Below are positions 31,724 to 40,200 of a DNA stretch of 50,001 nt, one piece after another. The stretch comes from DATMRF01 sp035566435 (lineage in GTDB: Bacteria; Verrucomicrobiota; Verrucomicrobiia; Limisphaerales; UBA8199). The stretch spans positions 1 through 50,001 of the forward strand of contig DATMRF010000013.1 in NCBI GenBank assembly GCA_035566435.1, in the 5' to 3' direction. The notes beneath the pieces were generated by a model that was not told the origin of the DNA, did not search any database, and saw only the letters and a program-made list of their open reading frames with translations. Made by a program: the position numbers and the translations under genes. Within the stretch, counting starts at the first letter, position 1. Each line of letters begins with the position of its first letter.

Positions 31724-32584
31724 TCAGCCAGTCAGGCCAAGGCCATGCCGGACTTGGCGTCTGCACGCAGCCATCATTTCCCTCCAGTGCCTGCGTAAAA
31801 AGGCCGGTCGTTGCAGCGCATCGCGTGCGTATTTACGGCCGGCGAACGATAGATCAAGCTCCGCCCGGATGACCGTTTCGTCCCGGTTGTTGGCCAAGGC
31901 GATGACCCGTGAGTCTGGGGCCACGATTTTCGAGTCGCCGGCCGACCACAGGCCATCGCCCTGCGGCCCTACGGAGTTGGCGAACACATAATAGACCTCG
32001 TTTTCGAAGGCGCGCACCGCCACTCCATCACGGCCACGGCGCTTGCTCTTGGAAACCGGCAGCGAGTCGAGCCCGGCATTCGGGTGAAACACTATTTGCG
32101 CACCGAGCATTACAGGCAGGCGCACCAACTCCGGGTAACGTCGTTCATGGCAGATGATGGCAGTGCAAGCCACGCCAGCGAGGCGGAAAAATGCCAGCGT
32201 GTTTCCCGGGGTAAAGAACCGCCTATCCCGCGCCGTAAGGTGAATCTTCGAATAGCGAAAGACCTCTCGCCCGCGGGGATCGAAGACCACGAGGGAATTG
32301 AACCACTTACGCGCATTGAAGGTTGGGCAGCCCACCAGCACATAACTCTGGGCGGCGCGAGCTTGGGAGGCAATGGCCTGAAGTGCGGCGCCAATCTCCG
32401 AGGGCGACACTGCGGCAAAGTCACAGTTGTATCCCGTCACCGAGCATTCGGGAAACAGGACAACGTCGGCGCCCGCCCTGGCCGATGAATGGATGACTTC
32501 AGTAATGCAGGAAACGTTGTCACCAATGGCAGCACGGAACTTCAGTTGCGCGACAGCGACGGTGAGCCGGTTCGTTTTCAACAT
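31724..32584 (-). CDS. Carbon-nitrogen hydrolase (nitrilase superfamily amidase)
   Basis: A 286-residue nitrilase-superfamily hydrolase starting at 32584 (MLKTNRLTVAVAQLKF). The triad is complete: Glu46 in VVLFPECSVTGY, Lys113 in FRYSKIHLT and Cys145 in AIICHERRYPE. There is no signal peptide, so it acts in the cytoplasm. Its start is only 10 bp after the stop of the apiosidase-like gene upstream, so the two are co-transcribed. That arrangement suggests that the amide substrate derives from the glycan handled by the secreted partner. The C-terminal ~40 residues are basic (RRHWREMMAACRRQVRHGL) and go beyond the usual fold. Confidence 0.88.
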   Translation of the reverse strand: MLKTNRLTVAVAQLKFRAAIGDNVSCITEVIHSSARAGADVVLFPECSVTGYNCDFAAVSPSEIGAALQAIASQARAAQSYVLVGCPTFNARKWFNSLVVFDPRGREVFRYSKIHLTARDRRFFTPGNTLAFFRLAGVACTAIICHERRYPELVRLPVMLGAQIVFHPNAGLDSLPVSKSKRRGRDGVAVRAFENEVYYVFANSVGPQGDGLWSAGDSKIVAPDSRVIALANNRDETVIRAELDLSFAGRKYARDALQRPAFLRRHWREMMAACRRQVRHGLGLTG

Positions 32585-32594
32585 TCCTCGCACT

Positions 32595-33989
32595 CTAATT
32601 GAACTCCAGGACCAGGAGCCAATCACCGTCGCCATCAGCATTGTTGCCAGGCGGAATGAAGTACGATTGCCCAGAGTTGGGAAAGGGAGAGCCTTTGATT
32701 GGGGAAAACCTCCCAGTACTCGGGTCGTACCACCGCGCGGTGACAGGTCCACTAAGCTGGGACAAATCTATTTTGAGCGGGCGCAACGAGGGCATGTAAG
32801 CGATAGCCAGCCGTCCGTCAGACGTCCGTCCCGCAGTGACATAGTCGCTGGTCATCACGTAATGATTACCTTCGTGCGATCCGCCGTCGAAACTCCCGTA
32901 TCCGGCAACCACCAACTTGTGCTGTTGATCCGGGACCAGGTCGAACCAAGCGCGCGGCTCGAAGAGGGCCTTAACCCACGCCATCTGGACAGTCCCAATG
33001 GAATCCAGCGACCGTTTCCAATTCTCGGCGAAAGGCCAGATCGGCCCGCTGCCATAGACCTGTCCGGTGGCACCTGCCAGAATCGACCAATATTCTTCGC
33101 GACGCAGCACTGCGGGCGTGGCGCGCTGTTCGAATTCGTAATCTGACTCAATCATGATCACGGGCAGGAAGTTGGGCCGGTTGTATTCCTTCCGTACTTG
33201 TGCGTAAGTCGGATAGTAGGTATAGGCGCTGCTCACGCCAATGAGCGGTTCCCATTTTGGATCGTCCAGCGAACCGCTCACTTCGTAGTTAAGTTCGACG
33301 GTTTGTAAATGCTCCGGATCAGCCTCGCGGATACCTTTAGCGACGGCCAGGGCCGCTTCGTCATTTTTCGGCTCCCGCCAGGTTTGAAAATCGTTGCCGC
33401 TCATCCAAAGCAGGTTGGGAAAGCGTTTGTACCTCTGACCAAGATAACGGCCGAACGCGCGGCATTTTGCCGGGCCGTTCGTCACAAGAATCTTGAGGTG
33501 GTCGATCGTCTCGGCGGGATCAAGTATCACCAAGAGACCGTGTTTCTGGGCCAAGCTCATCATCCGATCGCAACGGACGAAGTAGGCTTCACTGGGAGCA
33601 GACAGATCATCAGTGACGGAGAATGGAAGAATGCCGTCATAGGTCGCGCCGTCTTTGCGTCCGCCAGTGCCCGGACGGCAGAGGAGATTAATCCAGACTG
33701 CATTGAACCCGTGCGCTACCCGGTTGGAGAAGTAGAGGTCGGCATCCGCTTCGGTCAGTTTGACCATGAGGGCTTGTGGGGCATCGCCGGTCAGCAGGAA
33801 TGGCGCTCCTTTTGAGTCAACGAGGTACCGTCCGTTGGCGCTCTTCTTCAGCGGGTAGGCGGGGGGAGGTTGGATTATACTGGGGCCCGCAAGTCCCGGG
33901 TCCGCACTGGGCACGCGGAGCCCGAGGCACAGCGCGACTGCCAGGACTGCGGCGCCGGCGATGCGAGCGGTTTCAAGCCGAGTCCTCAT
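32595..33989 (-). CDS. Exported DUF4038/GH140-like (apiosidase-type) glycoside hydrolase
   Basis: A 464-residue protein with an N-terminal signal/anchor (ETARIAGAAVLAVALCLGLR). The DUF4038 TIM barrel opens with the family signature NGRYLVDSKGAPFLLTGDAP at about residues 50-70, continues with HGFNAVWINLLCR, a YFVRCDRMMSLAQKHGLLVI helix-strand unit, NLLWMSGNDFQTW and VIMIESDYEFE (probable nucleophile Glu). The C-terminal ~90 residues (RLAIAYMPSLRPLKIDLSQL, TARWYDPSTGRFSPI) form the collagen-binding-type beta domain that accompanies GH140. The canonical N-E acid/base pair appears as S-G-N-D here. It is the upstream gene of the amidase at 31724. The assignment to the family is good; substrate is inferred to be a pectin-like side chain. 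Confidence 0.85.
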   Translation of the reverse strand: MRTRLETARIAGAAVLAVALCLGLRVPSADPGLAGPSIIQPPPAYPLKKSANGRYLVDSKGAPFLLTGDAPQALMVKLTEADADLYFSNRVAHGFNAVWINLLCRPGTGGRKDGATYDGILPFSVTDDLSAPSEAYFVRCDRMMSLAQKHGLLVILDPAETIDHLKILVTNGPAKCRAFGRYLGQRYKRFPNLLWMSGNDFQTWREPKNDEAALAVAKGIREADPEHLQTVELNYEVSGSLDDPKWEPLIGVSSAYTYYPTYAQVRKEYNRPNFLPVIMIESDYEFEQRATPAVLRREEYWSILAGATGQVYGSGPIWPFAENWKRSLDSIGTVQMAWVKALFEPRAWFDLVPDQQHKLVVAGYGSFDGGSHEGNHYVMTSDYVTAGRTSDGRLAIAYMPSLRPLKIDLSQLSGPVTARWYDPSTGRFSPIKGSPFPNSGQSYFIPPGNNADGDGDWLLVLEFN

Positions 33990-34259
33990 GGTAAGCCGAA
34001 TAGTCTGACTTCGCTTTGTTTACTTGCAATCCGCCGCCTGCGTACAAGGATTTGCTGCGAACGATGAGGTTTGGTTGAGGATGAGGTCAAGATGAAAGAA
34101 GATTGGTGGAGCAGGACATTAAAACCTGAACTCGACAAACCTCCCGTACGCTGAACCCAACGGTAGGGCTCAGCGCACATCCGCGACTTGACCGCCGTGC
34201 TTAGATGCGAATATAAGAACCCAAATTACGGACTGCCCTCTTCGCAGGAGCACATACAA
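33990..34259. other. Divergent intergenic region
   Basis: Separates the leftward apiosidase-like gene from the rightward amidase pseudogene and should contain both promoters. No clear -35/-10 pair or operator could be assigned, and no homology to other parts of the window was seen. Confidence 0.3.
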
Positions 34260-35338
34260 ATGGATAGACGAACATTTCTGGCAACGCTCGGCAGCTTAGC
34301 GGCTCTTGACCCTGTTTCGGCACCGGCAGCCAACGATGGGGAAAGGGTGCGAACCACGTCCAACACTCCACCCCGCAAGGTCATCGTCGGTACAGCCATG
34401 CAATCCTTTTGGGGCCAGTATCCCGGACTGCGCAACCGTCTGGAACAGTTGGAGGGGATCGTGGATCAAATGGCCGCACAAGCCAAATGGCCGCACAAGC
34501 CAAACAGACTTATGGACGCGGTCTCGATCTCGCAATCCTGCCCGAAGTGGCGATCACTGGCGAAGCCGGTGACGATGCTGTGGCCCATTCGGTTTCATTC
34601 GAGGGACAGGTCAAGGACGCTTTCACCCGGAAGGCGCGTGAGCACAGTTGCTATATCGTCCTTCCCAGCTACTTGTTGGACTCCGAAGAAAGGAGGTTGT
34701 CCTCGAATGCCGCAATCCTGGTCGGGCGCGAAGGTAAAGTGCTCGGAACCTACCGTAAAATTCATTTGGTTGTTTCTCTCGAACGTGGAACCATGGAGGG
34801 CGGCGCCACTCCCGGCGACGCACTGCCGGTCTTCGACTGCGATTTCGGCAAACTGGGAATACAAATCTGTTACGACATGAATTTCGTTGAAGGCTGGGCG
34901 GAGCTGGCCCGCCGCGGAGCGGAACTGATCGCCTGGCCCACGCAATCGCCGCAGACTTCGCAACCCGCGTTCCGAGCGAGGGATCGCCGCTGTCACATTG
35001 TCTCCAGCACTTGGCGGCACAACGCCTCAATCTTCGAGCCCACAGGCAAGATTGCCGCGCAGATCAAGCCACCACAAAGCATCCTGGTCCACGAACTGGA
35101 CCTCAGTTACGCGCTGCTTCCGTGGAGTTCGAAGCTGCAGAACGGAGAAGCCCTCCGGAAAGCCTTTGGCGACAAGGTTGGCTTTCGCTATTACGAAGAC
35201 GAGGACTGCGGCATCTTCTGGTCCAACGATCCCAAAACAACCATTGGCCAAATGGTCCGATCAATTGGCGTGCTGGAGCTGGAGGAGGAAATGGCACGCG
35301 TGCGGCAGTTCTACCGGGCCGCGGGGGTGCGGATATAG
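34260..35338 (+). pseudogene. Tat-exported carbon-nitrogen hydrolase gene, frameshifted by a 17-bp duplication
   Basis: The 5' part, from ATG at 34260, encodes a twin-arginine-like signal (MDRRTFLATLGSLAALDPVS) and the first barrel strand (RKVIVGTAMQSF) up to EGIVDQMAAQAK. The rest of the protein is in the +2 frame: QTYGRGLDLAILPEVAITGE (Glu), VLGTYRKIHLVV (Lys) and LGIQICYDMNF (Cys), ending at 35338. The frames switch inside a perfect 17-bp tandem duplication (34468-34501); removing one copy restores a single frame of about 353 residues with all three catalytic residues. The lesion is small and the rest is well kept, so inactivation is recent or phase-variable. Unlike the other two amidases in the window, this one would be exported. 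Confidence 0.85.
34468..34501 (+). repeat. Perfect 17-bp tandem duplication
   Basis: Two adjacent copies of AAATGGCCGCACAAGCC (34468-34484 and 34485-34501). It shifts the reading frame of the amidase gene by 17 bp (+2). Confidence 0.95.
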
Positions 35339-35497
35339 CGGGCCATGGCGAATTGGCGCTTCGCGCCATCAGAGGACCATCATGATTGCTTTCAAATGCC
35401 GCTAGCTTCACCCGGATCGGCGACCGCTACGAGACCGGGATGTTTTCACTCCGCCAACTCTTTCCGCCCAACCCGGTCACTGCTACGCTACCGGCAC

Positions 35498-36376
35498 ATG
35501 AGCAGCGTCCAGTATCGCGGCCGATTGGCACCCGCCCCGACCGGCTACCTGCACATCGGCCACGCTCGCACCTTCTGGACCGCCCAGCAACGGGCCGCGG
35601 AGGCTCAGGGTGTTCTGGTCCTGCGCAGCGATGATATCGACGCGGTTCGGGCAAAGATGGCCTTTGCCGAAGCAATGTTTGAGGACCTGCGCTGGTTGGG
35701 TTTTCGCTGGCAGGAAGGCCCCGATTGCGGCGGCCCTTTCGGGCCATACGAACAGAGCCAGCGAAGGTCTTATTATCAGGCAGCGTTTGAGCAGCTCCAG
35801 GCCGCTGGCTGGATCTATCCCTGCCGTTGCACCCGGAAGGACGTCTTGCGCGCCCTCCAAGCCCCGCATGCCGCCGATGAGGGGCCAATCTATCCGGGCA
35901 CGTGCAGGCCGAATCCCCACGTTCGGATTCCGCACGACACACGCAGGGCTCCTGCGACTTCGAAATTGAACTGGCGTTTTCGTGTGCCGGATGGAGAGAC
36001 CATCGAGTTCCTGGACGGCTTGTTCGGGCGGCAGCAATTTGTCGCCGGTAAGGATTTTGGCGATTTCGTGGTCTGGCGGCATGACGACTTGCCTGCATAT
36101 CAGTTGTCCGTGGTGGTGGACGATGCCGCCATGAGGATCACGGAAGTCGTCCGCGGAGCCGACCTGCTGCTTTCAACCGCGAGACAGTTGTTGCTCTATC
36201 GCGCCCTCGGCTGTTCGCCGCCGGCCTTTTACCACTGCCCGCTCCTAACCGACGAGGCGGGGGTTCGCCTAGCCAAACGCCACGATTCCTTAAGCCTCCG
36301 GACTTTGCGCCGACAGGGCATCACTCCAGAAAGGGTCCAAGCAAGGATGAATGCTCAGGGCTCTGTGGCTTCCTAA
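35498..36376 (+). CDS. gluQ: Glutamyl-Q tRNA(Asp) synthetase
   Basis: A 292-residue truncated class I synthetase that lacks an anticodon-binding domain. GluQ attaches glutamate to the queuosine base in the anticodon of tRNA(Asp). It starts at 35498 (MSSVQYRGRLAPAPTGYLHI) and has the HIGH motif (residues 19-22), the ATP-site RSDDIDAVRAK loop and the KMSKS-like loop LAKRHDSLSL. Cys residues in YPCRCTRKD and YPGTCRP are in the place of the zinc site of the family. The length (about 290-300) is normal. The gene seems to be an isolated housekeeping gene between two carbohydrate blocks and is unrelated to them. An in-frame upstream start (35345) has no homology. Confidence 0.92.
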   Translation: MSSVQYRGRLAPAPTGYLHIGHARTFWTAQQRAAEAQGVLVLRSDDIDAVRAKMAFAEAMFEDLRWLGFRWQEGPDCGGPFGPYEQSQRRSYYQAAFEQLQAAGWIYPCRCTRKDVLRALQAPHAADEGPIYPGTCRPNPHVRIPHDTRRAPATSKLNWRFRVPDGETIEFLDGLFGRQQFVAGKDFGDFVVWRHDDLPAYQLSVVVDDAAMRITEVVRGADLLLSTARQLLLYRALGCSPPAFYHCPLLTDEAGVRLAKRHDSLSLRTLRRQGITPERVQARMNAQGSVAS

Positions 36377-36515
36377 TCTCCAACTTGCCCACCCATGAAA
36401 GCGGCGAGATCCCTGATGCCAAACAGATTGCAGCTCCCAATTGCATGAAGTTGTTTGCGGGGCCGAGCTGTTTTGGTAAATTCATAATCCGCAAGCTGAT
36501 GAATTCGAATACGCT

Positions 36516-37139
36516 ATGAACGATTACGCCTGGGCCGGTCAAGCTAGTGCTCTGTTCGCCATTGTGGCCGGAATCCTGACGTGTTTTTGGGGATATCGGA
36601 TTCTAAAGTTCAGCTTGGCCATCATCGGATTCATTGTCGGGGCGTACGGCGGCTGGGAAATCGGATTGTCGTTGGCCCATGGGAGCACTGGAATAGCACT
36701 TGTGTGTGCGGGTATCGGCGGACTGATCGGCGCGGTGCTGTGCCTCTGGGTTTATTTTCTGGGCGTCTTCTTGCTTGGGGCAACGGCTGGAGGGGTTATC
36801 GCCGCTGCCCTTTTCAGTGGAACCGGACAACAGATTCAGCCAATTATTTTCCTCGTCCTCCCCATTGGGTTTGGAGTAATCGCGCTCCTGGCACAGAAGT
36901 TCATGATCATCCTGTCCACGGCCTTCAGCGGGTCTTACCTCATAATGGCGGGGGTTTGGCCCTTCGTTGCTGGCGGTCAGAATGCGTCTCAAGTCTGGCT
37001 TCATCCAGCTCAAAAAGGGCCGTCGGGAACGCTGGGCTACGGGGCTTTGGCGCTTTGGATTGTCTTGGCTCTTGTGGGGGTAAGCTTTCAATTCCGAGCC
37101 AGTCGCAGGAAAGTCGAAACCAAGACTGAGCAGAAGTAA
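36516..37139 (+). CDS. DUF4203 (TMEM198-like) membrane protein
   Basis: A 207-residue integral membrane protein with about seven hydrophobic segments. It matches the DUF4203/TMEM198 family: ASALFAIVAGILTCFWGYRI, LKFSLAIIGFIVGAYGGWEI, LVCAGIGGLIGAVLCLWVYF, the GVFLLGATAGGVIAAALF helix and a long one near residues 125-150. A basic cytoplasmic tail ends the protein (RASRRKVETKTEQK). The function of the family is unknown. It is followed by the aldo/keto reductase relic and then the GH2 gene; co-transcription with them is possible but the genes do not look functionally linked. Confidence 0.8.
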   Translation: MNDYAWAGQASALFAIVAGILTCFWGYRILKFSLAIIGFIVGAYGGWEIGLSLAHGSTGIALVCAGIGGLIGAVLCLWVYFLGVFLLGATAGGVIAAALFSGTGQQIQPIIFLVLPIGFGVIALLAQKFMIILSTAFSGSYLIMAGVWPFVAGGQNASQVWLHPAQKGPSGTLGYGALALWIVLALVGVSFQFRASRRKVETKTEQK

Positions 37140-37171
37140 TTTCCCAAAGTAACAACAACAGGTCCAAAACT

Positions 37172-37294
37172 GCTGAGGAGCTGCTGGCTCCGGAGATCAT
37201 CGAAGAGCTCGACGTCGCAACGTTGCCGTTGCTTCAAAAGCTCGGACCGAGTTTTGATTACTACGAAAGCCCGGCCAATGACCGAACGCGGTAG
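37172..37294 (+). pseudogene. Aldo/keto reductase, C-terminal relic
   Basis: The frame reads APEIIEELDVATLPLLQKLG, then PSFDYYESPANDRTR and a TAG at 37292-37294. It matches the tail of the intact reductase at 26595 (TQPLLEQLGPGFDYWENQAN plus DRTQ). All catalytic residues are absent; homology cannot be traced left of ~37180, where the DUF4203 gene has just ended. The stop overlaps the likely ATG of the GH2 gene (37278), which suggests that an intact reductase once was translationally coupled to it. Confidence 0.75.
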
Positions 37295-40200
37295 TCCATC
37301 TCTGAACCTTACAAGCCCGAAGAAGCGACCGCTGTACAAAGCGGCGCGTTGCTCTTCGCTGGTGATTTTGACCTTTGTTTACGTTGGAATTGCAGGCTCA
37401 GGCGCCGCGGCAGAGGTGAACCTGTTTCCCCAAGGGGATTTCAAAAAGCCCAGCGCGACCACGGAATGGGCCGAGGGATTCAGCATTCCTCGGAACAGTC
37501 AGGAATTCCGGGTTGTATCGGAAAACGGCAAGTCCTGGCTGCGCATCGAAAACCAGGACGCGGGGCGCCAACTCGATTACGTGCACGCCTTTGTGAAGGT
37601 CACCTCCGAGATCGAGTCGCTGTCCGTCTCAGTGCGTGTGAAGGCAACGAATTTGAAAGTGGGCACGGAAGGCTGGCACGATGCCCGTGTGGCGATGGTG
37701 TTCGAAGGCGCGTCCGGCTACCCGGCACAAGTCCCTGAATTAAAGGCCGACTCGGACTGGGTGACCCAAACGGTGGAGCTGCCGGTGCCCAAAGGCGCTA
37801 CCCGTCTGAATATCCAGCCGGCGCTGTTCCATTGCACGGGCGTGTTTGAGGTCGCCGATCTCACGGTAACACCGCGCCTGGCACTAGCAGCGTCCGGGCA
37901 GTTGGCCGACGCGGTGCTGCCGGCCAGTATTAGCCTGAATTGGGACAAGCCGAGTGTGGTTACGGTTAATGCAAAGCGGCACAAAGTGTCGTTGGATGGT
38001 ATCTGGCGGTTCATTCCCGCAACTGAAGGGGCGCCCGAACCTGCGAAGCTGGGCTGGGCCTACATCCGGGTGCCGGGCAGTTGGCAGCGTTCACGGGGAA
38101 ATTCATCCGATTATGTTGCCTTGGGCGGCGGGCCGCAGTGGGAACTGTATGATGGGGCCCGGGTGGCACACGCCTGGTATGAACGCCAGGTGCCGATCTC
38201 GGCCGAATGGCAAGGCCGCGCGATTAGTCTGCGCTTCGACCGCGTATGCACGGACGCGATCGTCTATGTCAACGGCAAGGAGTGTGGAAGAATCGCGTGG
38301 CCGTGGGGCTCGGCGGACATTACTTCAGCAGTAACCCCCGGCCAAACCGCGAACATCCGGGTGTTGGTGGCGGCCATTGCCGACGCCGAGCAGGTGGGGA
38401 CTTTCTGGCAGAACGCCTTCATGAACGTCACCTACAGTGCGGCTCGGCTCAGGACCCGCGGCCTGACCGGCAGCGTGTTCTTGGAGAGTCGAGCCTCGGA
38501 GGCGCGCGTGACTGATGTTTTTGTGCACACGTCCACGCGCAACAGGACCATTGCTCTGGAGTTAGAACTAAGCGGCATCAAGGAAGCGGGGCCAGTTCAT
38601 GTCATTGCGGACATGCTGACCGAAAAGGGCGAGTTGGAGAAGAGTTTCACGGCCGAGGCGACAGTGGAAGCAAAGGAGACACAGACTCTGTCTCCCTCCT
38701 GGCCTTGGACTGACCCTCGCCTATGGGACGTGTGCCAGCCAAATCTTTATACGCTGCGGTTGAAAATCAAAGGCGCGAACCTGGATGATGAGTACGACCA
38801 GAAATTCGGGTTCCGGGAGTTTCGGATTGAAGGCCGGCAATTCTACCTCAACGGCAGCGTGGTCCATCTGCGGCAACCTTGTTTCTATAACGGCCCGCGG
38901 ACGGAGGTCGGTGATACCTTCTCCGAGATGGGCTCGGAGAATGTGGATGCCCGAGGCGACCCGTCCGACTCAGGGCGAAATCTCGACGAGGCCGACCGTC
39001 AGGGATACCTCGTGGCGCAGTACGTTCTGAACGCCAATCGCTACCTGATGAATTCGCGGGGTCAGATCCCCTGGGAGCAAAACCGGCAGCGTGCCATGGA
39101 GCGGGCCGCAGTGTGGATGCGCCATTACCGCAATCACCCGTCGGTGATTATGTGGATCGCCGGATTCAATTTCTTCAACAGCGCGCAGGATGCTGATCCG
39201 CGGCTCATCGGACGCAGTGGTTGGGGACAAACTGACGAGCGCTGGCAGCGCCTCATGGTTTATGGGAAGGAAATGTTTGACGGGCTGAGAAAGCTGGACC
39301 CGACCCGGGCCTATTACAGCCACTCCGGGGCCTACACGGGGGACATCTACACGATGAATTGTTACCTGGATCTCATCCCGCTTCAAGAGCGCGAAGAGTG
39401 GTTGAGCGCGTGGGCCGAAAGCGGAGAAATGCCAATTTCGATGGTTGAATTCGGAACCCCGGTGGACTGTACATTCCGACGCGCGCGCCACGGCTTTGAA
39501 AGCAATATCACCAGCGAGCCCTTGCTGACGGAATTCGCCGCGATTTATTTTGGCACGGAGGCTTATGCAGGCGAGGAGCCAGAATATCGGCAGTACCTGC
39601 ATGGGCTCTTTCGCAATGGGATGCTGTACGCGAGCTCCGAGAACCGGTTGGATGAGTACACCAACAATCACAAGATCCAGCAGCTCTACCGTGTGAATAC
39701 CTGGCGCAGTTGGCGGACCGCGGGGCTGCCGGGAGGCCTGCGCACGTGGTCCTGGAACCAGGACGCGCTCAAAGAGGTTAACGGCCCGACCCTGGCGTGG
39801 ATTGCCGGCCCACCCGAGGCGTACACCGCCAAGGACCATCACTTCAATCCCGGTCAGAAAATCGAGAAGCAGATTGTTCTGATTAACGACACGCGCCAAC
39901 CGCAAGATTTCACGGCCGTTTGGACGGCCACGGTCAGCGGCAAGCAATTTCATAAGGGGCATGTGGAAGGCCGATTGGCGGTTTCCGAAATCAAATTCCT
40001 GCCTTTCCAGGTGAAGGCGCCGCAGATAGCGCCAGGTGGCAAGGTTGACGGCGAGCTCACGCTGGTGGCAACGATCGGCGAAATTCGGCACGAAGACGTC
40101 TTTGCGTTTCGCGCGTTTGGGGAGGATAAGACAGACCGCCAGCAGGTCGCGTTGGTTGATCCGCAGGGCATGACCGGCAAAATGCTGACCAACCTGGGCT

